Positions 16,209 to 25,800 of a DNA stretch of 32,488 bases are shown here, in pieces. The stretch spans positions 1-32,488 of the forward strand of contig CALXBL010000014.1 in NCBI GenBank assembly GCA_944386525.1. Reading direction: 5' to 3'. A program made the position numbers and the translations under genes. The notes below the pieces were generated by a model, which made no database searches, was not told the origin of the DNA, and saw only the letters and a program-made list of their open reading frames with translations. Position 1 is the first letter of the stretch. Every line of letters starts with the position of its first letter. The stretch is from an uncultured Ruminococcus sp. Lineage in GTDB: Bacteria > Bacillota > Clostridia > Oscillospirales > Ruminococcaceae.

Positions 16209-16559
16209 TCAGGAATTTTTGTCTACATTCTTGAATGTTTTAAGATTGCCGATTTTTGCACTTCTCTCAACCAGGACTTCCTCGACCTCTGCCCAGCTGA
16301 GACCTCTTTCTACACAGAGCACCATAAGATGATAAAGCAGATCGTTTATCTCATTCTTCAGTTCGTCATTGTCGTGGTTCTTGGCAGCAATTATAGTCTC
16401 TGTGCACTCCTCGCCGCACTTCTTAAGTATCTTATCGAGTCCCTTGTCAAAAAGATAGCAGGTATAGGACTTCTGGTCCTCAATATTTACCTCTCCGCTG
16501 TCGTATACTCTCTTTCTGTCAAGTACAACTTCATATAGATCCTGCATTGGGTTACTCAT
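16209..16559 (-). CDS. hisE: Phosphoribosyl-ATP pyrophosphatase
   Basis: This 116-residue enzyme catalyses the second histidine step, hydrolysing PR-ATP to PR-AMP. It shows the MazG-like HisE pattern: YTCYLFDKGLDKILKKCGEECTETIIAAK and ELKNEINDLLYHLMVLCVERGLSW, with metal-binding E/D helices. HisE and HisI are separate proteins here rather than a fusion, and hisE starts 2 nt after the hisI stop. Last gene of the his operon; a terminator follows. Confidence 0.96.
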   Translation of the reverse strand: MSNPMQDLYEVVLDRKRVYDSGEVNIEDQKSYTCYLFDKGLDKILKKCGEECTETIIAAKNHDNDELKNEINDLLYHLMVLCVERGLSWAEVEEVLVERSAKIGNLKTFKNVDKNS

Positions 16560-16561
16560 GT

Positions 16562-16909
16562 TTACTTTTCATCCTCTCCGTAAATTTCATTGAAAAAGCA
16601 GCTGTATGCTCCTGTATGGCAGGCAACTCCGGTCTGCTTTACATTCAAAAGAAGCGTATCATCGTCGCAATCTCCGTATATGGATACTATCTGCTGGAGA
16701 TGTCCTGAGGTTGCGCCCTTATTCCACAGCTCCTGCCGTGAGCGGCTCCAGTACCAGGCATAGCCTGTCTCCAGAGTCTTTCTAAGACTCTCCTTGTTCA
16801 TATACGCAAGCATAAGCACTGTTCTTGTGTCCACATCAAAGGCTATTGCTGGTATCAGTTCGCCCTTGCGGAAAAATTTGTCCAGCTCGTTAATGTCGAT
16901 CTTTACCAT
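16562..16909 (-). CDS. hisI: Phosphoribosyl-AMP cyclohydrolase
   Basis: This 115-residue zinc enzyme opens the adenine ring of PR-AMP (third histidine step). Seen are [38 protein letters not shown], the metal motif DCDDDT, and the zinc cysteine in [12 protein letters not shown]. It stands alone from HisE, as in some Clostridia and Proteobacteria. It begins 27 nt after the hisF stop. Confidence 0.97.
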   Translation of the reverse strand: MVKIDINELDKFFRKGELIPAIAFDVDTRTVLMLAYMNKESLRKTLETGYAWYWSRSRQELWNKGATSGHLQQIVSIYGDCDDDTLLLNVKQTGVACHTGAYSCFFNEIYGEDEK

Positions 16910-16936
16910 TGTTACTTTCCTTTGCTATAGTTTTCC

Positions 16937-17692
16937 TTATCTTACAATAATACCCTTGCTGCGGCAGTGTTCCTTTACATCGCCTACTGTCAGTTCACCA
17001 AAGTGGAAAAGTGACGCTGCAAGTGCAGCTGTTGCTCCTGTCTCCTCAAAAACCTGTGAGAAGTCCTCTATCTTGCCTGCTCCGCCGCTGGCAATTACAG
17101 GTATACCCACAGCTCCGCATACGGCTCTCAGCATTGGCAGATCAAAGCCCTCCTTCGTGCCGTCGGCGTCGATGGAGTTAAGACATATCTCGCCTGCGCC
17201 AAGCTGTTCTATCTGCTTGACCCAGTCAATAAGATCGAGTCCCGTATCAACTCTGCCGCCGTTTATGTAGACTGTCCACTTGCCATTGGCAACCTTTTTG
17301 GCGTCGATACCAACGCAAATGCACTGACTTCCGAAGCTGTCCGCACCATGCTTTATAAGCTGTGGATTCCTGACAGCCTGTGAGTTTACCGAGACTTTGT
17401 CTGCTCCAGCTCTAAGAGCAGCCCGTATATCGTAGACAGTACTTATTCCTCCGCCTACTGTGAGAGGTACGAATACTCTCTTTGCAGTTTCACTGACAAC
17501 GTCAAGCATTACGCCTCGCTTTTCATAAGAGGCTGTTATGTCGTAAAATACGATCTCATCTGCGCCCTGCTTGTTGTATATCTCAGCCAGCGCTACCGGA
17601 TCGCCAACGTCACGGACACCCTCGAATTTAACGCCCTTTACTACCTTGCCGTCACGCACATCAAGACAGGGTATAATTCTTTTTGCAAGCAT
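16937..17692 (-). CDS. hisF: Imidazole glycerol phosphate synthase, cyclase subunit
   Basis: This 251-residue (beta/alpha)8 enzyme takes ammonia from HisH and makes IGP plus AICAR from PRFAR. Catalytic Asp residues are seen in [15 protein letters not shown] (Asp11) and CVGIDAKK. Phosphate-binding VGGGIS and ASGGAG loops are intact. It begins 18 nt after hisA and has AAAGGA upstream. Confidence 0.98.
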   Translation of the reverse strand: MLAKRIIPCLDVRDGKVVKGVKFEGVRDVGDPVALAEIYNKQGADEIVFYDITASYEKRGVMLDVVSETAKRVFVPLTVGGGISTVYDIRAALRAGADKVSVNSQAVRNPQLIKHGADSFGSQCICVGIDAKKVANGKWTVYINGGRVDTGLDLIDWVKQIEQLGAGEICLNSIDADGTKEGFDLPMLRAVCGAVGIPVIASGGAGKIEDFSQVFEETGATAALAASLFHFGELTVGDVKEHCRSKGIIVR

Positions 17693-17710
17693 TTTTCCGC
17701 ACGTCCTTTC

Positions 17711-18439
17711 TCAGTTTTTACCGGCGTAGGCTATAGCCTCGGCAAGGTCGAGAGTTCCCTTGTATATGGACTTTCCACATATCGTTCCATAAAGTCCCAT
17801 CGCCTTGCAGGCAGCTATATCATCTATTGTATGTACTCCGCCGCTTGCTATGATGCGGCAGCTTTTGCTTATGCCGTCGTAAAGAGCTTTGAGCTGCTCC
17901 CTGTTTACACCGCTCAGCGTACCGTCCTTGGAAATATCCGTGAAAATAAAATACTTTACTCCTACCTCTGCCATTTTATTTGCAAGGTCTATATAGTTTA
18001 CATCAGATGTCTCCAGCCAGCCCTCGGTCGCAACCATTCCGTTTACTGCGTCGATGCCGACTACTATCTTTTCGCTGCCGAATTTCTCAACGGCACGACT
18101 TACAAGCTCCGGATTCTTAAGAGCCACCGACCCCAGAATAACCCTTGTTATACCCATACTCAGATACTCACTGATAGTTCCAAGACTTCTTATACCGCCG
18201 CCAAGCTCTACCTTTAAGCCGGTCTTTTCAGCTACATCGGTATATATCTTTCTGTTTACAGGTCTGCCCTCTTTTGCACCATCCAGATCTACCATGTGTA
18301 TCCAAGAGGCACCCGCTGCCTCGAATCCCTTTGCAGTCTCCAGATAATCAGATGCTACTTTTTCAACTGTATTGAAGTCTCCTTTAAAGAGCCTTACACA
18401 ATTGCCGTCCTTTATATCGATCGCCGGTAAAATGATCAT
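17711..18439 (-). CDS. hisA: ProFAR isomerase
   Basis: This 242-residue (beta/alpha)8 enzyme isomerises ProFAR to PRFAR. The N-terminal [15 protein letters not shown] carries catalytic Asp8; VVGIDAVNG carries the second Asp. ELGGGIR and ASGGVHT are phosphate loops. It overlaps hisH by 4 nt, and hisF follows 18 nt later, so the two barrel enzymes are made together. Confidence 0.98.
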   Translation of the reverse strand: MIILPAIDIKDGNCVRLFKGDFNTVEKVASDYLETAKGFEAAGASWIHMVDLDGAKEGRPVNRKIYTDVAEKTGLKVELGGGIRSLGTISEYLSMGITRVILGSVALKNPELVSRAVEKFGSEKIVVGIDAVNGMVATEGWLETSDVNYIDLANKMAEVGVKYFIFTDISKDGTLSGVNREQLKALYDGISKSCRIIASGGVHTIDDIAACKAMGLYGTICGKSIYKGTLDLAEAIAYAGKN

Positions 18440-19041
18440 TTGATAAGTCCTCCGAAGCTTTTTAGTATATCAAGTCCTGTAATGCCGCTCTTTTCCGGGT
18501 GGAACTGAGCACCAAATACTGTCTTGCCGTCGTAGACCATAGCAGGAACTTTTCCGTCGTATTCTGCCCATGCTGCAATATACTTGTCATCTGTTACAGC
18601 CTGATAGGAGTGCACAAAATACACATAAGTCTCATCTCCGGTATTTTTCAGGAGAGGACACTCAACTCCATATTCCAGCTTGTTCCACCCCATATGCGGG
18701 ATTATATACCCCGGCTTTTCCATCTTACGAACGCTGCCGGGGATAAGTCCCAGACCGTCACACTCCTCGAACTCATAGCCCTTTTCAAAGAGCATCTGCA
18801 TTCCAAGGCATATGCCAAGGAACGGCTTCTTCTTAGCCTCAGCTTTTACAACGTCGGTAAGTCCGCTTTCACTCAGCTTCTTCATTGCCGCCGGGAATGC
18901 GCCAACTCCGGGGAGTATTATCGCATCTGCTGCCTCTATCTCCTTTGGAGCAGAGGTCAGCATATTTTCAAGTGCCAGATAATCAAGAGCATTCTTTACA
19001 CTGAAAATATTTCCTGCACCGTAATCAACTATTGCTATCAT
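18436..19041 (-). CDS. hisH: Imidazole glycerol phosphate synthase, glutaminase subunit
   Basis: This 201-residue class I glutamine amidotransferase supplies ammonia to HisF. The nucleophile Cys is in PFLGICLGMQMLFE and the His-x-Glu pair in GAQFHPEKSG. The N-terminal IVDYGAGNIFSVKNAL is typical. It starts directly after the hisB stop (TAAATG). Confidence 0.98.
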   Translation of the reverse strand: MIAIVDYGAGNIFSVKNALDYLALENMLTSAPKEIEAADAIILPGVGAFPAAMKKLSESGLTDVVKAEAKKKPFLGICLGMQMLFEKGYEFEECDGLGLIPGSVRKMEKPGYIIPHMGWNKLEYGVECPLLKNTGDETYVYFVHSYQAVTDDKYIAAWAEYDGKVPAMVYDGKTVFGAQFHPEKSGITGLDILKSFGGLIK

Positions 19042-19626
19042 TTATAATACTCCTTTCGTGGAAAGGGGGGGACCACCTGAAAGAGGGGTCACTGCCGTCT
19101 TTAAAGAATGTGCTACAGCCTTGAATGCCGCTTCACATTTATGATGATCGTTGTTGCCATACATCATATTTATGTGGAGAGTAATACCTGCATTAAACGC
19201 AAATGCTCGGAAAAATTCCTCAGTAAGGCACGAATCATAGCTGCCTATCATTGCATTTGTAAAGCTGCCCTGGAATACCAGATAAGGACGGTTACTTATA
19301 TCAAGACTGCAAAAGCTAAGAGCTTCGTCCATGGGGATATATGCACTGCCATAGCGTGTTATACCCGACTTGTCCCCAAGTGCCTCGCCAAGAGCCTTGC
19401 CAAGGACTATTCCGGTATCTTCAACCGTATGATGACCGTCAACGTGCAGATCGCCCTTTACACGGATAGTCATGCTTATTCCACTGTGAACAGAAAGAGC
19501 TGTAAGCATATGGTCGAAAAAGCCTATGCCCGTATCAATGTCAGCTTTACCCTGCTCGTCTAGGACTAACTTTACTTCGATATCGGTTTCACGTGTAGTC
19601 CTTTTTACCTGTGCCTCTCTCATCAT
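19042..19626 (-). CDS. hisB: Imidazoleglycerol-phosphate dehydratase
   Basis: This 194-residue manganese enzyme dehydrates IGP. Metal-binding repeats are seen: GIGFFDHML, DGHHTVEDTGI, and NNDHHKCEAAFKA. The end STKGVL is the family's usual C-terminus. Just before it is an unusual LSGGPP coded across a run of seven C (minus strand); the frame is preserved. It is a single-domain form without the phosphatase fused in enterobacteria. Its ATG overlaps the hisD stop (ATGA). Confidence 0.97.
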   Translation of the reverse strand: MMREAQVKRTTRETDIEVKLVLDEQGKADIDTGIGFFDHMLTALSVHSGISMTIRVKGDLHVDGHHTVEDTGIVLGKALGEALGDKSGITRYGSAYIPMDEALSFCSLDISNRPYLVFQGSFTNAMIGSYDSCLTEEFFRAFAFNAGITLHINMMYGNNDHHKCEAAFKAVAHSLKTAVTPLSGGPPLSTKGVL

Positions 19627-20927
19627 ACTTCATCCTCAAAGCGAACTGTTATTGCGTTTGCGTGTGCAGTAAGACCCTCACGATTTGCTATAAGAACAAT
19701 GTCGTCCTTTGCAGCTCTGAGAGCTTCCTTAGTATAATAGGTATAGCTTGAACGCTTTACAAAGCTGTTTACGCCAAGAGGTGAAAAGAATCTTGCCGTG
19801 CCACTTGTGGGAAGTACGTGATTGGGTCCTGCGTAGTAGTCACCCAGAGGCTCAGAGGCATATGCTCCAAGAAAAATTGAGCCTGCATTGTCAAGGCAGC
19901 CCAGCAGCTCCATGGGGTTTTCCATGAGAACCTCAAGGTGCTCAGGCGCTATCCTGTTTGCAAGATCTGCTGCCTCCTCACGTGTATTACACAGAAGTAC
20001 TGCGCCGTATGTATTGAGCGATTTTTCAATTATCTCCTGTCGGGACAGATATGCAGCCTGACGGTTCAGCTCCTTTTCAGTCGCATCGGCAAGCTCGCTG
20101 CTTGTAGTCACCAGTACAGAAGACGCAAGCACATCATGCTCAGCCTGCGACATAAGGTCAGCTGCAACATACTTTGGGTCAGCCTTTTCATCTGCCATTA
20201 CAAGCACCTCACTGGGACCTGCTATCATATCAATATCAACCACGCCATAAAGCAGCTTCTTTGCAGTTGCAACATAGATATTTCCCGGGCCTACTATCTT
20301 GTCAACCTTTGGTATCTCCTCAGTTCCGTATGCAAGTGCCGCTATAGCCTGTGCTCCGCCCGACATGAACACTCTGTCAACTCCACATATAGCTGCGGCT
20401 ACAAGGATGTCAGGATTAGGAGTGCCATCCTTGCATGGCGGAGTTACCATGATTATTTCCTTTACGCCTGCTATCTTAGCAGGAACTGCGTTCATTATAA
20501 CGCTTGATGGGTATGCTGCCGTACCGCCCGGTACGTATAGACCTACTCTGTCAAGTCCCCTTACCCTCTGTCCAAGGATAACGCCATTTGGCTGAGCATT
20601 TATAAAGCCCTGAGGCACCTGCCGCTGGTGGAAGTCACGGACATTCTCAATAGCGTTGAGCAGTGCGTTTACAAAGTCTGGGTCAGCCTCGGTGAGTGCA
20701 TCATTTATAACATCACGGGGCACTTCGTAATACTTAGGCAGACTTCCATCAAATTTCAAGGTATAGTCCTTCACTGCCTTGTCGCCGCCTGCCTTTACAT
20801 TGGCGATTATCTCGGTAACTGTTGCTGTTACACGTTCATTAGTCTCGCCAGTTCTCTTGTTGAGCAGCTGGAAGAATGCCTCCCTCTCCTCAGCGCAGCT
20901 TGCATTTATTCTCTTAAGCTCTATCAT
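19623..20927 (-). CDS. hisD: Histidinol dehydrogenase
   Basis: This 434-residue zinc enzyme performs the last two oxidations, L-histidinol to histidine. Seen are VDKIVGPGNIYVATAKKLL, IAGPSEVLVMADE, DLMSQAEHD, RIAPEHLEV, and AGPNHVLPTSGTARF, which hold the zinc ligands and catalytic residues. Length is normal. It overlaps the hisG end by 14 nt, so the two are strongly coupled. Confidence 0.98.
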   Translation of the reverse strand: MIELKRINASCAEEREAFFQLLNKRTGETNERVTATVTEIIANVKAGGDKAVKDYTLKFDGSLPKYYEVPRDVINDALTEADPDFVNALLNAIENVRDFHQRQVPQGFINAQPNGVILGQRVRGLDRVGLYVPGGTAAYPSSVIMNAVPAKIAGVKEIIMVTPPCKDGTPNPDILVAAAICGVDRVFMSGGAQAIAALAYGTEEIPKVDKIVGPGNIYVATAKKLLYGVVDIDMIAGPSEVLVMADEKADPKYVAADLMSQAEHDVLASSVLVTTSSELADATEKELNRQAAYLSRQEIIEKSLNTYGAVLLCNTREEAADLANRIAPEHLEVLMENPMELLGCLDNAGSIFLGAYASEPLGDYYAGPNHVLPTSGTARFFSPLGVNSFVKRSSYTYYTKEALRAAKDDIVLIANREGLTAHANAITVRFEDEV

Positions 20928-21564
20928 TATTCTTCAGTGCCTCCTCTATTCTTGATACAAGTTCCTCTATCTCCTGCTGGCGAAGCTTGAGACTTACTGT
21001 ATTTACGATAAGTCTTGCGGAGATGGGCACTACATACTCGACTACTTCAAGTCCGTTCTCACGGAGCGTTACGCCTGTCTCCACTATGTCAACGATACCG
21101 TCTGCAAGCTCCAGCAGAGGCGCAAGCTCCACTGAACCCTCAATCTTTACGATATCTACATCCATATTCTTGCTTTCGAAAAATTTACGGGCAACATTAG
21201 GATACTTTGTTGCTATCGTCTTTACGCCAAATCCGCTGTAAAAGTCTGTACCTTTCTTCGCAGCAAGGGCAAAACGGCATCTGCCGAATCCTAAGTCGCA
21301 AAGCTCGAAAAACTTGCCCTCCATCTCTATAATAGTATCCTTACCCACAACACCGATATCACATACTCCATGCTCTACATATGTTATTACATCGGCTGCC
21401 TTTGCAAGAACTACCTCCATATTTCCATCCGGTATGGGCAGAATAAGACGTCTGCCCTTTTCTCTTACTGCAGTACAGTCAAATCCAAGCTTCTCAAAAA
21501 GCGAAACTGTATCCTTTTCAAGTCTGCCCTTTGTAAGAGCTATTCTGAGCGGCTTGTTCGTCAT
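20914..21564 (-). CDS. hisG: ATP phosphoribosyltransferase, short form
   Basis: This 216-residue enzyme starts histidine synthesis by joining ATP and PRPP. It is the short HisG, lacking the C-terminal regulatory domain, which requires HisZ. Seen are IALTKGRLEKDTVSLFE, DIGVVGKDTI, and GSVELAPLLELADGIVDIVETG (PRPP site). ATG 21564 is preferred over GTG 21570 because GGAGG lies 7 nt before the ATG and touches the GTG. Feedback inhibition by histidine is expected through HisZ. Confidence 0.97.
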   Translation of the reverse strand: MTNKPLRIALTKGRLEKDTVSLFEKLGFDCTAVREKGRRLILPIPDGNMEVVLAKAADVITYVEHGVCDIGVVGKDTIIEMEGKFFELCDLGFGRCRFALAAKKGTDFYSGFGVKTIATKYPNVARKFFESKNMDVDIVKIEGSVELAPLLELADGIVDIVETGVTLRENGLEVVEYVVPISARLIVNTVSLKLRQQEIEELVSRIEEALKNNDRA

Positions 21565-21566
21565 AT

Positions 21567-22757
21567 TCACACCTCCGTATCATCGCTGTCTATCACAACA
21601 ATTCGTCCAATTTTCTTATTGAGGGCATACTCCCTTGCTGCGTCTATGCTGTCCAGCAAAGAAAGCTCAGTTACTGCGCCAGTCTCCGTGCGGAGTTTCT
21701 TTGCAAGAGCTATTGCCTGCATCTCGAATCCCGGCTCAGCGTACACCAATACATCAGCTGGCTTTACGCTTCTCGGATTCTTCTTTACTGCAACTGTTGC
21801 AATAGCGTCGATATTTATGCCAAAGCCCGTAGCAGGGATATCATATCCATAATCAGACAGGAGCTTGTTATATCTGCCTCCTGTAAGCACCTCGTCACCA
21901 TAGCCCTCAAGGTAACCTTTTATTATAACACCTGTGTAGTAATCTGCGTTATTCAACATACCAAGGTCAACTGTAAGCCTGCCCTTGCCCATAAGCTGAG
22001 ATATTTCTCCGTAGAGTTGCCGGAGATCATCCAGCATTACCTTTATCCTCTCGTTTGAGTAAAGACCCGCTGCCTTTTCAAAGACCTCCTCGCCGCCGAA
22101 CATTGCCGGGAGTTTTTTTAGTGCTGCGATAGCAGGTGTATCACCCATAGCGTCCAGCATATCGTTAAGTGCCGGATAGTTCTTTGTCTCGATAAGATAG
22201 CGGATGTCCTCACGCTCAACCTCAGTTGCATTCAACTCTCTCATAAGCTCCTTGAATATGCCTGCATCACCTATCTCCAGCGAAAAGCTTGTCTCGGAAC
22301 AGCTCTCCAAAACCTCAATCGCTGTGCTAACCATTTCAAGATCTGCCATATGTGAGGATGAACCTATAAGCTCAATGCCTGCCTGGACTATCTCGTTACT
22401 TCTGCCCTTGAGTGCGGACTCAAAACGATAAACACTCTGGTTGTAGAAAAGTCTCAGCGGAAGTGAGGCGTCCTTCAGTCTGGTCGCAACTACTCTTGCG
22501 ATAGGCATTGTACTCTCCGGACGCATTACAAGCAGTCTGCCCTTGCTGTCGGTCAGCTTGTAGAGACGCTCCTGCTGATAATGTCCCGATTCTGTCTGAA
22601 ATACATCATAAAACTCCAAAGCCGGTGTTGTCAGCTCGGAATAACCTTTTGTTCTGAATATATCGTGGATCTTCTTCTCGGTCTCACGCTTTACAAGACA
22701 CTCCTCGAAAAGGAAATCCTTTGTTCCCTCCGGAGTTATCAAATCATATTTTCTCAT
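21567..22757 (-). CDS. hisZ: ATP phosphoribosyltransferase regulatory subunit
   Basis: This 396-residue paralog of histidyl-tRNA synthetase forms a complex with short HisG and gives histidine sensitivity. Class II synthetase-like segments are visible: LITPEGTKDFLFEE, LTTPALEFYDVF, LLVMRPESTMPIARVVAT, and GGRYNKLLSDYG. It sits first in the his operon beside hisG, and its length is close to HisZ rather than to HisS, which usually has a C-terminal anticodon-binding domain. Starts about 32 nt after the predicted transcription start. Confidence 0.94.
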   Translation of the reverse strand: MRKYDLITPEGTKDFLFEECLVKRETEKKIHDIFRTKGYSELTTPALEFYDVFQTESGHYQQERLYKLTDSKGRLLVMRPESTMPIARVVATRLKDASLPLRLFYNQSVYRFESALKGRSNEIVQAGIELIGSSSHMADLEMVSTAIEVLESCSETSFSLEIGDAGIFKELMRELNATEVEREDIRYLIETKNYPALNDMLDAMGDTPAIAALKKLPAMFGGEEVFEKAAGLYSNERIKVMLDDLRQLYGEISQLMGKGRLTVDLGMLNNADYYTGVIIKGYLEGYGDEVLTGGRYNKLLSDYGYDIPATGFGINIDAIATVAVKKNPRSVKPADVLVYAEPGFEMQAIALAKKLRTETGAVTELSLLDSIDAAREYALNKKIGRIVVIDSDDTEV

Positions 22758-22792
22758 ATTTTCCTCCCGTGCACTTTATCGTGTTAACATGG

Positions 22793-22802
22793 TACTATAG
22801 TA
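22793..22802. promoter_or_regulatory. Palindrome over the his -10 (candidate operator)
   Basis: TACTATAGTA is a perfect 10-bp palindrome that contains the -10 hexamer. A second inverted repeat, GTGTTA (22781-22786) with TAACAC (22801-22806), overlaps it. A repressor bound here would block RNA polymerase. The YerC-type regulator in this window is the leading candidate. Confidence 0.55.
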
Positions 22803-22825
22803 ACACATCACAACACAATTGTCAA
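22797..22825 (-). promoter_or_regulatory. Promoter of the his operon
   Basis: On the minus strand a perfect TTGACA (22825-22820) and TACTAT (22802-22797) are exactly 17 bases apart. The -35 is 10 bases beyond the polC stop, with no terminator between. The leader is only about 30-35 nt, leaving no room for a T-box, leader peptide or attenuator. Confidence 0.88.
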
Positions 22826-22835
22826 GTCATATACC

Positions 22836-25800
22836 CTAAAACATACTCATCTGACTTGATTTCGGCAAGTCGCCAAAGGCATTCAACTTTTCAAGAGTTT
22901 CTATCAGTGCTTTTGAAGCTCCGCTTCGCTCCTGAAACTCCTCAATAGAGATAAAATCACGTTTCTGAGCCGCCTCGTAAAGTGCGTTTGCGGCTGCTGA
23001 GCCTACTCCCGACAGCGCTCCGAATGGTATACGCAACTTACCGTCCTCTACAACATAGCGGTTTGCCTGTGATTTATAGATATCTACCGGCAGGAACTCA
23101 AGACCTCGTGAATACATCTCGTTCACTATCATCAGCAAGTCGAGAAGGTCGGTCTCCTTCTTCGTGCGCTCGTTGCCCTTTTCACGGAGTGATTCAATCG
23201 TATCTCTTACCGTTTCCTTGCCCTGAAGGATTATCTCGCAGTCGAAATCATCGCCTCTTGTGCTGAAATATACGGCGTAAAACTCAAGGGGACGGTATAG
23301 CTTGAACCAGCCAAGCTTGATGGCTGCCGTTACATATGCTGCAGCATGAGCCTTGGGGAACATATACTTTATCTTCAGACAGCTTTCGATATACCAGTCG
23401 GGTACGTTGTGGTCTTTAAGCATTTGTATGCGCTCCGGTGTAAAGGTCTTGGGAGCTTTACCCTTACGGGTATCCTCCATGATAGAGAACGCCTGCTTTG
23501 GCTCAACGCCCTTGTATATCAAATATGTCATGATGCTGTCACGAGTACCGATAACGTCGGAAATGGTACATATCTTATTGTCAATAAGATCCTTTGCATT
23601 GCCAAGCCATACGTCTGTACCGTGGGAAAGTCCGGAGACCTGCAAAAAGTCACTGAACTTTGTGGGTTTAGAATCCAGCAGCATCTGAATAGTAAAGCCT
23701 GTGCCCATTTCAGGTATGCCAAGACTTCCTGTCTTGCAGTATATCTCCTCAGCTGTAACTCCCAGCTCATCGGCATGAGTGCACATTCTTATAACTCTCG
23801 GGTCGGTAGTTGGTACGTCACATATATCTAAACCTGTCATATCCTCCAAGTGCTTATACATGGTTGGTACAACATGACCCAGTTCGTCTAACTTCAATAT
23901 GGTGTCGTGAAGAGAGTGGAAGTCGAAGTGTGTTGTTATTACGTCAGAATCAGCCGAATCCGCAGGATGCTGCACTGGTGTGAAATCATATACATCGTAA
24001 TCATTCGGCACGACTACCATGCCTCCCGGATGCTGACCGGTGGTGCGCTTTATACCCGTACAGCCTATAGAAAGACGGTTTATCTCTGTGGGACTGCATA
24101 TCCTGCCACGCTCTTCAAGGTACTTCTTAACATAGCCATATGCAGTCTTATCTGCAACAGCTGCGATAGTTCCGGCTTTGAACACGTTGTCACGTCCGAA
24201 AAGCTCCTCGGTATAGCGGTGAGCACAGCTTTGGTACTCGCCGGAGAAGTTGAGGTCGATATCGGGCGCTTTGTCTCCATCGAAACCAAGGAATGTCTCG
24301 AACGGGATATCGTGCCCGTCACGATTCATATCTGCTCCGCACTCCGGACAGCTCTTTGCAGGCAGGTCGAATCCGCTGCCGTATGAACCGTCTGTTATGA
24401 ACTCGCTGTGCTTGCACTTAGGGCAAACATAGTGAGGTACGAGCGGATTTACTTCCGATATGCCTGCCATAGATGCCACAAATGATGAGCCTACTGAGCC
24501 TCGTGAGCCTACCTGATAACCGTGGTCAACACTATCCCATACAAGCTTCTGGGCAATGATATAAAGTACCGCAAAACCGTGCTTGATGATAGATGAAAGC
24601 TCACGGTCGAGACGCTTTTCAACTATCTCGGGCAGCGGATCGCCGTATATCTCATGTGCCTTGTCGTGTGTTATGCGGATAAGGTCTTCCTCTGCACCTT
24701 CGATATTAGGCGTAAACGTACCCTTGGGGATTGGTCTGATGCGCTCTATCATGTCGGCAATAAGGTTTGTGTTATCCACGACTATCTCGTGAGCCTTTTC
24801 TGCTCCAAGATATGAAAACTCCTCCAGCATTTCATCGGTAGTCCTCAGATACAATGGAGGCTGCTTGTCCGCATCATCATAGCCCTGACCTGCCTGGAGT
24901 ATCTCACGATAGATGGCGTCGCCCGGCTCCATAAAGTGAACGTCGCAGGTGGCACATACCGGTATGCCCAGTTCCTCGCCAAGCTTTACTATTGCACGGT
25001 TGTATTCACGCAGCTCCTCCATATTTGCGGCTGTACCGTTTCTTATCATAAACGCATTATTTGCCGCTGGCTGTATCTCCAGATAATCATAAAATTTTGC
25101 GATATTAACTATCTCCTTGTGCGGTCGGTTATCGACCATTGCCTGGAAGAGTTCTCCTGCTTCACAGGCACTTCCAAAGATAAGTCCCTCCCTATGCTCC
25201 ATAAGTACAGACTTGGGAATAAGCGGCTTCTTGTAGAAACACTCCAGATGTCCATAGGAAATAAGCTTGTAAAGATTCTTAAGCCCTACCTGATTACGCA
25301 CAAGTATTATCTGGTGGTAAGATTTTAGCTTCTTTACATCTATATCGGCAGTCTTTGTATTCAGCTCACAGAGTTTTTCAAGTTTCTTCTCCTGTATAAG
25401 CTGGTTCACAAGATATATATATATCTTTGCTAACATAAGTGCGTCGCTGTCGGCACGGTGATGGTCGAACTTTCCAAGCTTGAGAGCCTTTGCCACATGG
25501 TTAAGCTTGTGCCGCTGGATATTTGGCAGCATTACCTGACAGAGAACAAGCGTATCTATCGTCACAAACTCAAAATCAATATTCTGACGCCTGCAGGCAT
25601 TCCTTATAAATGATGTATCAAACTGGGCGTTATGAGCTGCAAGTACAGGCTTGTTTCCTCCGCAGAATTTCATGAATTTTTCTATCGCCTGCTTTTCTGA
25701 CGGAGCGTCAGCTACCATGGAATCATTTATTCCGGTAAGCTCGGTTATCTTCTCGGGGATATGGCGCTCGGGATCCACAAATGTCTGGAAACTGTCCACA

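Noticed and set aside
19065..19071. A run of seven G/C near the hisB end could mark a frameshift.
   Set aside because: The frame after the run still ends in the expected STKGVL followed by the stop and hisH start, so the reading frame is correct.
21567..22757. Histidyl-tRNA synthetase instead of HisZ.
   Set aside because: It sits beside a short HisG, in the his operon, and its C-terminus does not look like a full HisRS anticodon-binding domain; HisZ fits better.
22758..22796. T-box or leader-peptide attenuator for the his operon.
   Set aside because: Only about 35 nt lie between predicted start and hisZ; no T-box motif, His codon run or terminator-antiterminator pair fits.
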